Origin: Cyanobacteria bacterium UBA947
GTDB lineage: Bacteria; Cyanobacteriota; Vampirovibrionia; Gastranaerophilales; Gastranaerophilaceae
Direction of reading: 5' to 3'
Length of the DNA stretch: 8,445 nucleotides
NCBI GenBank assembly: GCA_002293275.1
Contig: DBCX01000039.1
Location: forward strand, 26,057 to 34,501
The notes beneath the pieces were generated by a model. The model saw only the letters and a program-made list of their open reading frames with translations, ran no database searches and had not been told where the DNA came from. Below, piece by piece: positions 1 through 5,947 of this stretch (position 1 is the first letter of the stretch; each line of letters begins with the position of its first letter). The position numbers were made by a program, and so were the translations under genes.

Positions 1-1143
1 TCGGGAACAACCGGGAAGCCAAAGGGTGTTATGATATCGTTCCAAAACATGATGGCGCAGATGAACGACCTTGACTATGCGCTGCGCAAAATCATACGCG
101 CTGAAAGCATAAACATTCTTTCTATTTTGCCGATGAACCATTTGTTTGAGCTTACGGTCGGATTTGCAACGTTTATGAATTTCGGGTTTTCGGTTTATTA
201 CAGCCAGAGTTTGAAACCGAAAGATATTTTATCTATTATGCGCGACAAACAGATTGAGTTTATGATTGTTGTGCCGGCGTTTTTAAAATTGATGAAAAAC
301 TCTATTGAAGCGGAGATTGCAAGCTCGGGCAAAACCGGTATTTTCAAAATCATGTACGGTTTGGCAAGATTCATCCCGTCTTATCGCATCAAACGGTTAA
401 TTTTCAAAAACATCCATTCAAAATTCGGCGGTAAGTTTGACGGGTTTTTGTCAGGCGGAGCGCCGCTGGATATTGAGGTGGGCAAGTTCTTTGAGCGCAT
501 CGGGATTAAGATGTATCAAGGTTACGGGCTGTCGGAAGCATCACCTGTTGTATCGGTAAACTTTAACAAACGCGACACTTTGGCATCGGTCGGGCCGGCA
601 CTGCAAAGTTTAGAGGCAAAACTTGATGCGGATACGGGTGAGCTTATGTTAAGAGGGCCGTCTGTTATGAAGGGGTATCACAACCAGCCGGAGCTGACTT
701 CTGAGGTTATTGACCCTGACGGGTGGCTGCATACAGGTGATGTCGCGGAGATTGACAGGGACGGACATATCTATATAACCGGCCGGATTAAGAATATGAT
801 TGTGCTGTCGGGCGGGAAGAAGGTTTTACCGGAAGAGGTTGAGGCAATACTTGAAAAAAGCGAGCTTTTGGCTGAGGTTTGCGTGCTGGGTGTTGAGCAT
901 TCCGGCGGTGCAAAAGACGGTACGGAAGACGTTGCGGCGGTTGTTGTTCCGCACGAGCGGCTGTACGAGGAATATGATGAAAAGGCTTTGGACAGGCTTA
1001 TCCGCTCGGAGGTCAAATCGCTTTCGCTGCGGTTGAGCACATACAAACGTCCGGTGAATGTGATTATACAAAAGGAACCTTTACCTCGCACATCCACCAG
1101 AAAAGTCAAACGTCAAGAGGTTAGGGCGTTAGTCAACAACTAG
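1..1143 (+). CDS. Long-chain acyl-CoA synthetase-like AMP-binding enzyme (5' truncated by window edge)
   Basis: This is the C-terminal 380 codons of an ANL-superfamily adenylating enzyme. The frame is open from base 1, and its first ten codons read SGTTGKPKGV, the AMP-binding P-loop (A3), so the ATG at 31 is internal and the true start lies outside the window. Further core motifs follow in order, with codons numbered from base 1: PMNHLFE (A4, about 44-50), YQGYGLSEASP (A5, about 172-182), GWLHTGD (A7, about 241-247), YITGRIKNMIVLSGG (A8, about 258-272), and a C-terminal PLPRTSTRKVKR (A10, Lys at about 368). The HLFELTVG form of A4 and the downstream spacing fit long-chain acyl-CoA or acyl-ACP synthetases better than acetyl-CoA synthetases or peptide synthetase domains. 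It would activate fatty acids with ATP at the inner membrane face. The residue before the A10 Lys is Arg where Gly is usual. The exact substrate is not readable. Confidence 0.93.
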   Translation, partial: SGTTGKPKGVMISFQNMMAQMNDLDYALRKIIRAESINILSILPMNHLFELTVGFATFMNFGFSVYYSQSLKPKDILSIMRDKQIEFMIVVPAFLKLMKNSIEAEIASSGKTGIFKIMYGLARFIPSYRIKRLIFKNIHSKFGGKFDGFLSGGAPLDIEVGKFFERIGIKMYQGYGLSEASPVVSVNFNKRDTLASVGPALQSLEAKLDADTGELMLRGPSVMKGYHNQPELTSEVIDPDGWLHTGDVAEIDRDGHIYITGRIKNMIVLSGGKKVLPEEVEAILEKSELLAEVCVLGVEHSGGAKDGTEDVAAVVVPHERLYEEYDEKALDRLIRSEVKSLSLRLSTYKRPVNVIIQKEPLPRTSTRKVKRQEVRALVNN

Positions 1144-1179
1144 GTAGGGCAGCTGTAATGCCGCCAATAAGGAGGAAAA

Positions 1180-1464
1180 ATGAAGAAATTAGTAGTATTA
1201 TCAATCTTGGCAGGGATGCTGTCAACAGCGGCGCCTGTGTTTGCGGGCACGCACGGAACAGACGGCGAAATCACCGGCAGAAGTGTTGGTGCTGCGGCAT
1301 TGTCGCTTATAGTTTGGCCGGGTATCGGGCAGGCGGTAAACGGTGAAGACAAAGAGAAAAACATCACCCACGCTTTGCTTGGTTTGACTGGGATTTTCAG
1401 ATTCTGGTCTTGCTATGACGCGTTGATGGACCGTCACGGCGGCGTCTGGGAAAACCGGATTTAG
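1180..1464 (+). CDS. Small exported membrane-associated protein, 94 aa, unknown function
   Basis: The start is fixed by AAGGAGG at 1169-1175, four nt before ATG. Residues 1-22 form a classic signal peptide: MKK, then a hydrophobic core, ending PVFA before Gly23. The mature part is about 72 residues. Residues 36-51 are hydrophobic and end in the turn WPGIGQ, a charged loop NGEDKEK follows (54-60), then a second hydrophobic stretch at about 62-76 and a polar tail. The PGIGQ-plus-two-helix layout resembles small TM2-like or DUF5683-like membrane proteins, but I cannot assign a family. It starts 36 nt after the acyl-CoA synthetase stop, with no terminator between, and is followed directly by a strong one, so it is probably the last gene of that transcript. 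A single cysteine (Cys78) is present. Function unknown. Confidence 0.8.
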   Translation: MKKLVVLSILAGMLSTAAPVFAGTHGTDGEITGRSVGAAALSLIVWPGIGQAVNGEDKEKNITHALLGLTGIFRFWSCYDALMDRHGGVWENRI

Positions 1465-1468
1465 TCAG

Positions 1469-1495
1469 AAAAAGCCCGCGTCTGCGGGCTTTTTT
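1469..1495. terminator. Bidirectional rho-independent terminator
   Basis: A perfect 9-bp stem, AAAGCCCGC (1471-1479) and GCGGGCTTT (1484-1492), has a GTCT loop. It is followed by T residues to 1495 on the plus strand and preceded by an A run from 1469, which gives a U tract on the minus transcript. It sits five nt after the 94-aa gene stop and is also the first strong terminator downstream of pfp, so it probably serves both convergent units. Confidence 0.92.
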
Positions 1496-1595
1496 ATTCA
1501 ATCAGTCCGCGTGAGAAGGCGATGTAGGCGGCGTGCGCCATGCCGGCCGCGCCAAGTTTTGCCGGGGTATCTTTTTTTTTGCATGCGTGCAAAAT
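1494..1595 (-). pseudogene. Gene remnant, possibly the C-terminal end of a LuxR-type HTH protein
   Basis: On the minus strand, an open stretch of about 33 codons ends at a TAA (1494-1496) that overlaps the terminator. Its last residues read KLGAAGMAHAAYIAFSRGLI followed by Glu. This lines up without gaps with the end of LuxR/NarL-type DNA-binding domains (consensus KLG, then an Ala-rich helix, then GLI). The rest of the domain and any receiver domain are missing. An in-frame TAA precedes the fragment at 1596-1598 and there is no ATG and no ribosome binding site. It looks like the leftover 3' end of a deleted response regulator gene. The resemblance is by eye over about 20 residues, so it is tentative; the alternative is a chance open frame. 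Confidence 0.35.
1577..1594. repeat. Perfect inverted repeat, 7-bp arms
   Basis: TTTTGCA (1577-1583) and TGCAAAA (1588-1594) flank a 4-nt TGCG loop, next to a run of nine T (1572-1580) and a T-rich stretch (1595-1608). On the plus strand it could be a weak terminator, and it could also be an operator-like palindrome. It lies in decayed sequence, so no role is assigned. Confidence 0.4.
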
Positions 1596-1625
1596 TTATT
1601 TTTATTTTGGCATTAAAATAAAATT

Positions 1626-1737
1626 ATGAATACAGAATTAAGACTGCGCTTGCAAATGACAAAAAATCTTATTGAATTAATGATAGCGGATTATTGTTAA
1701 AGAGCTTGATGAAATCATTAAAACTAACGAGATTTAA
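1626..1737 (+). pseudogene. Small frameshifted ORF
   Basis: An ATG at 1626 opens a 24-codon frame (MNTELRLRLQMTKN, then LIELMIADYC) that ends at TAA 1698-1700. A different frame then continues coding-like sequence, IVKELDEIIKTNEI, from 1693 to a TAA at 1735-1737. Joined by a one-base shift near 1690-1697, they would give a charged helical peptide of about 37 residues. The end overlaps the last four bases of the convergent pfp gene. There is no Shine-Dalgarno sequence, but TAAAAT (1614-1619) sits six nt before the ATG. It is either a small gene broken by a frameshift or a chance pair of short open frames. I do not recognise the peptide. Confidence 0.3.
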
Positions 1738-3383
1738 GCCTGTTCAAGCGCAAGCGTTTTAGTCACCGCATCGCACACGGCTGCCGGGCCAAAGTATTGT
1801 ATTGCGCCGGGGAACACATAATCGTCGTTCATCGCCCAGTTTTCGCGGTTTTTTTCAAGCGCTTTGAACACAGGCCCGTCAAGTTTGACCAATGCCTTTT
1901 GGATAACGGGTTTGTCCGTGCCGTGGCGGCGTTCAATGTTCATCATCATAGTCAGCGGCACACCGCCTGCAACCCATTCGCTCGCCGGCCGCACAAGGTT
2001 TTTCACCGACGACAAATATCCGGTCAACCTGTTGCTTAAAAGCGCTGCCGCGTTGTAACCGAGCGAATAACAGTAGTCAGCATCAAAATTTGACGGGAAC
2101 GCGCATCTGCCCTCGTACCCGAAGAAATGCGCCTGCGCCGAGAATTTGCCCTTGTAAAGCCCTTGAGATTTCATTGCATCAAGCTTGATTTGAACCATCT
2201 CAATCAGCAATTTTTCCGTGTCAATGCGCGAAACCTGCACATTACCGTGGTCGTCGCGATCCATCAGCAACTGGATTTTTATGGAAACCGGCAGCGATTC
2301 AAAAACCTTGACATTTTCTTCGCTGATACGGTTTAAAACCACGTTAAACTGCTCGCCGGTGGACGTTGCGTTAGCGTAATCCGGGTCGTGTTCAAGCTCG
2401 GGCATAATGTCGTTCAGGTTACTGATAAGCGTTTTCATTTCCGGGAAAAATTCAATCAAACCTTCCGGTACAATCACGGTGCCGAAGTTTTTGCCCTGCT
2501 CGGAGCGTTTGTCAACAATGTTTGCGATATAGTTGACGATTTGTTCAAGCGACATTTTTTTTGCCTCAACTTCTTCTGAAATCAGTGTGATATTAGGCTG
2601 TGTTTGCAGCGCGGCTTCAAGCGCGACGTGTGATGCGCTGCGGCCCATGATTTTTATAAAGTGCCAGTATTTTTTTGCGGAATTGGCGTCGCGCTGGATG
2701 TTGCCGATAAGCTCCGCGTAAGTTTTCACCGCGGTGTCAAACCCGAACGAGATTTCAATCTGGTCGTTTTTCAGGTCGCCGTCAATTGTTTTCGGGCAGC
2801 CGATAACCTGGATCCCTTTGTCAATCATCCATTCGGCAAGCATCGCCGCGTTTGTGTTTGAGTCGTCGCCGCCAATAATAATTATCCCTGTGATGCCAAG
2901 CTTTTGGCAATTGGCAAGCGATTTTTTGAACTGGTCTTCGGTTTCCAGCTTGGTTCTGCCGGAACCTATTATATCAAACCCGCCCGTGTTGCGGTATTTG
3001 CCAATAAATTCGTCCGTAAACTCAATTGTTTTGCCGTCAATTATCCCTGACGGGCCGCCAAGAAACCCGTATAATTTATTTTGCGGGTTGGCCTGTTTAA
3101 GCGCGTCGTAGAGCCCTGCGATAACGTTGTGACCGCCCGGTGCCTGACCGCCGGAAAGGATTACACCCACATTCATCGCCGCGTTTTCGGCGGCCGCGCC
3201 TTTTTTAAATGTAACAATCGGCTTGCCATAAGTGTTTTTGAAAAGCTCTTGAATCTTATCGGCGTCGCGCACAGCGGTTGTCGGCGCGCCTTCAATAAGC
3301 TCTATCGCGTTGATATCCAACGATGCCGGAAGTTTCGGCCGGTATTTCAAACGTTCAATTTGCAATGGTGATAATGTTGTCAT
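1734..3383 (-). CDS. pfp: Pyrophosphate-dependent phosphofructokinase, long form
   Basis: Diphosphate:fructose-6-phosphate 1-phosphotransferase reversibly phosphorylates fructose 6-phosphate to the 1,6-bisphosphate using PPi instead of ATP, in cytosolic glycolysis and gluconeogenesis. All landmarks of the family are present: the phosphate-binding loop SGGQAPGGHN (77-86), GGDDS (171-175), PKTIDGD (197-203, catalytic Asp201), the sugar-phosphate loop IMGRSASH (245-252) and GYEGR (422-426). Asp in place of the second Gly of the ATP-type GGDGS motif, and Lys in PKTIDGD, are the known marks of PPi specificity. At 549 residues it matches the long (plant beta subunit, spirochaete, chlamydial) clade rather than the short 320-residue ATP enzymes. 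ATG at 3383 is preceded by AGGGAG (3391-3396) at 7 nt. It lies 59 nt behind the 498-aa gene and ends toward the bidirectional terminator. Confidence 0.97.
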   Translation of the reverse strand: MTTLSPLQIERLKYRPKLPASLDINAIELIEGAPTTAVRDADKIQELFKNTYGKPIVTFKKGAAAENAAMNVGVILSGGQAPGGHNVIAGLYDALKQANPQNKLYGFLGGPSGIIDGKTIEFTDEFIGKYRNTGGFDIIGSGRTKLETEDQFKKSLANCQKLGITGIIIIGGDDSNTNAAMLAEWMIDKGIQVIGCPKTIDGDLKNDQIEISFGFDTAVKTYAELIGNIQRDANSAKKYWHFIKIMGRSASHVALEAALQTQPNITLISEEVEAKKMSLEQIVNYIANIVDKRSEQGKNFGTVIVPEGLIEFFPEMKTLISNLNDIMPELEHDPDYANATSTGEQFNVVLNRISEENVKVFESLPVSIKIQLLMDRDDHGNVQVSRIDTEKLLIEMVQIKLDAMKSQGLYKGKFSAQAHFFGYEGRCAFPSNFDADYCYSLGYNAAALLSNRLTGYLSSVKNLVRPASEWVAGGVPLTMMMNIERRHGTDKPVIQKALVKLDGPVFKALEKNRENWAMNDDYVFPGAIQYFGPAAVCDAVTKTLALEQA

Positions 3384-3407
3384 GGTTGCTCTCCCTATTC
3401 CATGACA

Positions 3408-3423
3408 ATTTTATCATAAAAAT
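3408..3423 (-). promoter_or_regulatory. Extended -10 promoter candidate for pfp
   Basis: Read on the minus strand this is ATTTTTATGATAAAAT, ending in the extended -10 form TG-A-TAAAAT (-10 hexamer 3413-3408). Transcription would start about 3401, giving a leader of about 18 nt that carries the AGGGAG ribosome binding site. No good -35 is visible, as expected for extended -10 promoters. The same 16-nt box with one mismatch lies before the solute-binding lipoprotein gene at 5797-5812. Confidence 0.45.
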
Positions 3424-3441
3424 TTTAAATTCTAAATTTTT
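3418..3441. repeat. AT-only inverted repeat, 8-bp arms
   Basis: AAAAATTT (3418-3425) and AAATTTTT (3434-3441) flank an 8-nt loop directly after the stop of the 498-aa gene and upstream of the pfp -10 element. With AT pairs only it would be a poor terminator. An UP-like element for pfp or plain AT richness are both possible. Confidence 0.35.
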
Positions 3442-3442
3442 G

Positions 3443-4939
3443 CTATCCGAATGTCTTAAAGGTACTTTCAACGTTTTTCTCAATAACTTTTGTGACCGCA
3501 TCCATCTCGGTTTGGATAGCGTTTTGCTCGGTGTCAAGCTGTTTGAGACGAAGCTCAAGGTTTCTGTCTTGCGATTGAATGATGGCTATTTTTGAGTTGA
3601 TATTGTTAATATCCTGATCGTATTGATACTTGTCGTATTCGTACTGGTTCATTGCATCGTCGTAGCGGGCCTGGTCGGCTATTGTGTTGGTTGTAAGCGC
3701 ATAAGTCACCGCATCCGGCTGGTCGGCGTTGAGTGTAATATTGATAATACGGCCTGTTGCGTCTTGTTCAAGCCGGGCTCTGACACCTTTGATTTCTTCG
3801 TTTTTCTGCTGCGAACCGACCTTGTATGCAGGGATGTGTGATTGTGATTGAGCTGTGACCGGGTCGTAGATTGTGTTCGGGCTTGTGATGACATCAAGAT
3901 TATAGAACTGCGGTTCATACGCGCCTGTTGACGTGTTTTGGATGTATCTGACAGCCCAGCCGAGATTTGACGGCCCGTAAGCCGCGTCAAGCTGTCCCAT
4001 TTGTTCCTGTTCAGATAATAGTAATGCTGTTAGTTTGTCGGTCATAGCACCTGTACCGTCAGACAGCGATGAGTAATACGGATCGGCGAGCACTTGTGCC
4101 GGTGTTAGCGGCGAACCCAATAATCTCAATTCTTTTGCGCCAATCATGTATGTGTTTGGAATAGTGGTGACAGTTGTAGGCGGTATTGATGCGTCGGCGG
4201 GGGTGGTGGTGACTGTGCGCATGCCGTCAGCATCTGTGGTTGTGGTAACGGTATCCGCGGTCGCATCGCCCGGTGTAAAGACTGTTGTTGTTTTGCCGTC
4301 AGCGTCTATTGAAATATCAGTTCTGTCAAACGGTGCAGCGGCGCCTGAGAATGTTGTGGTTGTGGTGACACCGGTTACAGGGTTAAAAATTGTATAAGAA
4401 TCACCGGCCGCGGCAGTAGCGGCGGTAGGTAGTGCCGGCATAGGGTTAGTGGCGGCATCAACCCAGTCGGTGCCGTTATAAGTGTAATCCACGCCGCCCA
4501 GGGTTATGACAGAGCCTGCGGCTGCGGCTGCTGAGGCATCTGTTTCAGGCAGAACCACCGGAAGCGCTGCTCCCGCTGCAACCTCTGTAAAGCTGCCGGG
4601 GTCTGTGTTTCTTACAATAATACTTGGTGTTGCAGAAACAACCGCAAAATCATCTTGCCACTGGCGAAGATAGCTGACGGTATAAAGTCCTCCCGGTTGC
4701 GCGATAAGCGATGTGATTGTATTTTTGAGCGAGCCGTCCTCAAATGTGTAGATGGTTTTTGTGTAATCGTCAATCGCCGGCGGTACAGGTACCTTCATGC
4801 CGAGCATTTGGTTATAGTAGTTGGCGGTTTGGTTACCCAAAGCTGTACGCTGCTGGTTAATCTGCTGACCTTCATACTCTACGTTAGTCTTGCGGGCCGT
4901 AAGTCCCAAAAATCTTGCTTGTGATGCTGCCATTCCCAT
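3443..4939 (-). CDS. 498-aa protein with helical ends and a variable Thr/Ala-rich centre, unknown function
   Basis: ATG at 4939 has AGAGGAA (4947-4953) seven nt upstream. There is no signal peptide. Residues 1-47 (MGMAASQARFLGLTARKTN, then a Gln/Asn-rich helix) look amphipathic. Residues 120-260 are low-complexity, Ala- then Thr-rich, with two degenerate repeat units beginning DADG (212 and 236), each with a Thr-rich run ending P-x-DA. Residues 421-495 are charged with heptad-like spacing and probably form a coiled coil; the protein ends in TFKTFG. It has no cysteine at all. Helical, signal-less N- and C-termini around a variable beta/Thr-rich middle recall flagellar axial or type III-exported filament proteins, but no family motif proves this. 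The N-terminus resembles, from memory, an uncharacterised family of Vampirovibrionia. It is collinear with pfp (59 nt) and the lipoprotein gene (70 nt). Confidence 0.88.
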   Translation of the reverse strand: MGMAASQARFLGLTARKTNVEYEGQQINQQRTALGNQTANYYNQMLGMKVPVPPAIDDYTKTIYTFEDGSLKNTITSLIAQPGGLYTVSYLRQWQDDFAVVSATPSIIVRNTDPGSFTEVAAGAALPVVLPETDASAAAAAGSVITLGGVDYTYNGTDWVDAATNPMPALPTAATAAAGDSYTIFNPVTGVTTTTTFSGAAAPFDRTDISIDADGKTTTVFTPGDATADTVTTTTDADGMRTVTTTPADASIPPTTVTTIPNTYMIGAKELRLLGSPLTPAQVLADPYYSSLSDGTGAMTDKLTALLLSEQEQMGQLDAAYGPSNLGWAVRYIQNTSTGAYEPQFYNLDVITSPNTIYDPVTAQSQSHIPAYKVGSQQKNEEIKGVRARLEQDATGRIINITLNADQPDAVTYALTTNTIADQARYDDAMNQYEYDKYQYDQDINNINSKIAIIQSQDRNLELRLKQLDTEQNAIQTEMDAVTKVIEKNVESTFKTFG

Positions 4940-4957
4940 GAGCGTATTCCTCTAATA

Positions 4958-4966
4958 CTTATAGCA
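4958..4966 (-). promoter_or_regulatory. Extended -10 candidate for the 498-aa gene
   Basis: On the minus strand TG-C-TATAAG places an extended -10 (hexamer 4963-4958) 18 nt before the ATG. A start about 4951 would fall inside the AGAGGAA ribosome binding site, so either the start lies slightly upstream or this is not used and the gene is read from the lipoprotein promoter. No -35 is seen. Confidence 0.3.
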
Positions 4967-5009
4967 TTAGTGTAATATTTTTTTATCCGAATGGGCTCAT
5001 CCAAATGAA

Positions 5010-5789
5010 CTATTTTTCCACGCCCCATTTTGATTGGAGTTGTGAAAGTTCGCCAGAATTGTGCAGTTGTTTGATAATCTGGTCTATTCGTGACATTAGT
5101 TGGTTGTTTTCCGGTCCTTTGCGAAAGGCGGCGGCGTAGGGTTCGCGCGAGTAGCGTTTTTGAAGGATTTTCACTGACGGGTCGTCCATTGCCAACCCCA
5201 AAAGCAGCGTATCATCTGCCATAAGCGCTTCCCCGACTCCTTGTTTTAGTGCTTCGTAGGCCTCGGGGTAGGTTTTGTATCCGATAATTTCGGCATCGGG
5301 CAGATTCAGGCGCAGGTTTTTTTCACTGGTTGAGCCAAAAACAATGATTACTTTTCTGCCGTTGAATTCTTGCAGTGTCGTACCTTTTGTGCCTTGGAGC
5401 ACCATCAAGGCTTGGCCTGCAACGTAATACGGGATTGAAAACTCCATAAGCTGTTGGCGGTGCGGGGTTACAGACATTGTTGCAATGAGCATATCAACAA
5501 CCTGACCGTTAAGTTTGCCTATGCGCTCTTGACCTGTGAGTGGATGAAAAACCGGTTTCACGCCGAGGTTTTCCGCAATGAGTTTTGCAAGGTCTATCTC
5601 GTAGCCGACAAGCTCATAACCTGTAGTTTCGTTCCCTTGACGAAACCCGAACGGGCGGGCGTCTTCACGGACACCAATTATTATTTTGCCGTTTTCTTGT
5701 ATTTTATCAAAGTCGTCAATAACCGGTTCTTGCTTTGCGCATCCGGTGCAAAGCAGTGTGAATAATAAGGTTAAAAGCAGCTTCTTCAT
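5010..5789 (-). CDS. Family 3 extracellular solute-binding lipoprotein (amino-acid ABC transporter type)
   Basis: The 259-residue product begins MKKLL with a hydrophobic core and the lipobox LCTGC, so Cys17 is the lipidated residue and the protein is membrane-anchored outside the cytoplasm. After it come the bacterial family 3 (SBP_bac_3, Glu/Gln/Asp-type) signatures: GVREDARPFGF (39-49), GYEIDLAKLIAENLG (62-76), VVDMLIATMSVTPHR (97-111) and FSIPYY (117-122). Arg111 in the TPxR motif normally binds the ligand alpha-carboxylate, and Asp192/Asp193 lie where the amine-binding Asp is expected. Length is typical. No permease or ATPase gene adjoins it, so its transporter partner is elsewhere, or it serves as a sensor. 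The only plausible start is ATG 5789; it has no Shine-Dalgarno sequence and sits seven nt behind a perfect TATAAT, which suggests a leaderless mRNA. Confidence 0.93.
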   Translation of the reverse strand: MKKLLLTLLFTLLCTGCAKQEPVIDDFDKIQENGKIIIGVREDARPFGFRQGNETTGYELVGYEIDLAKLIAENLGVKPVFHPLTGQERIGKLNGQVVDMLIATMSVTPHRQQLMEFSIPYYVAGQALMVLQGTKGTTLQEFNGRKVIIVFGSTSEKNLRLNLPDAEIIGYKTYPEAYEALKQGVGEALMADDTLLLGLAMDDPSVKILQKRYSREPYAAAFRKGPENNQLMSRIDQIIKQLHNSGELSQLQSKWGVEK

Positions 5790-5796
5790 GCTTTAT

Positions 5797-5812
5797 ATTA
5801 TATCATAAAAAT
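5797..5812 (-). promoter_or_regulatory. Extended -10 promoter of the lipoprotein gene, leaderless architecture
   Basis: Read on the minus strand the box is ATTTTTATGATATAAT, ending in a perfect extended -10, TG-A-TATAAT (hexamer 5802-5797). Only seven nt separate the hexamer from the ATG at 5789, so the mRNA would begin at or next to the start codon. No convincing -35 is present (GGGTTA at 17-bp spacing). It matches the pfp box at 15 of 16 positions. Confidence 0.6.
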
Positions 5813-5844
5813 CATATCTTAACCCTCGCTCGTTATCCAAATTT

Positions 5845-5873
5845 TTGACTCCGGTGAAATAGTCTACGTGAAT
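5845..5873 (+). promoter_or_regulatory. Weak promoter candidate for the SLH protein gene
   Basis: TTGACT (5845-5850) is followed after 17 bp by GTGAAT (5868-5873). The -35 is good but the -10 matches only in its last three bases. If used, the leader would be about 68 nt. The rest of 5874-5935 is AT-rich and shows no better pair. Confidence 0.25.
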
Positions 5874-5935
5874 AGCCTGTTTTGGTAATTATTAATTTAT
5901 CCAAACAACGCACAATTTTGAATGTACCAAATCTT

Positions 5936-5943
5936 AAAGGAGG
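5936..5943 (+). promoter_or_regulatory. Strong Shine-Dalgarno sequence that sets the SLH protein start
   Basis: AAAGGAGG lies four nt before ATG 5948. The frame is open further upstream to a TTG at 5882, but the ribosome binding site and the signal peptide that begins exactly at 5948 show that ATG 5948 is the real start. The 94-aa exported protein gene at 1180 has the same AAGGAGG plus 4-nt layout. Confidence 0.85.
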
Positions 5944-5947
5944 AAAG

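Noticed and set aside
771..1109. Antisense and alternate-frame open frames over the acyl-CoA synthetase
   Set aside because: They lie fully inside a well-supported gene, have Ser/Arg-rich composition and no ribosome binding site; they are shadows.
2734..3111. 125-codon plus-strand frame antisense to pfp
   Set aside because: The minus-strand pfp reading carries every family motif here; the plus frame has no motif or start signal.
4140..4400. Val/Thr repeat-like plus-strand frame (83 codons)
   Set aside because: It is the antisense image of the Thr-rich coding segment of the 498-aa gene.
4967..5009. Possible terminator between the lipoprotein and 498-aa genes
   Set aside because: The only stem (about 5 bp, with a wobble) is followed by A residues on the minus strand, so it would not terminate; read-through remains possible.
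4984..5012. Readthrough tail FIWMSPFG after the lipoprotein TAG
   Set aside because: Only eight codons before the next stop; family members end where this one does, and no readthrough context is visible.
5882..5947. Longer start (TTG 5882) for the SLH protein
   Set aside because: It would place 22 residues before a perfect signal peptide; the AAAGGAGG site selects ATG 5948.
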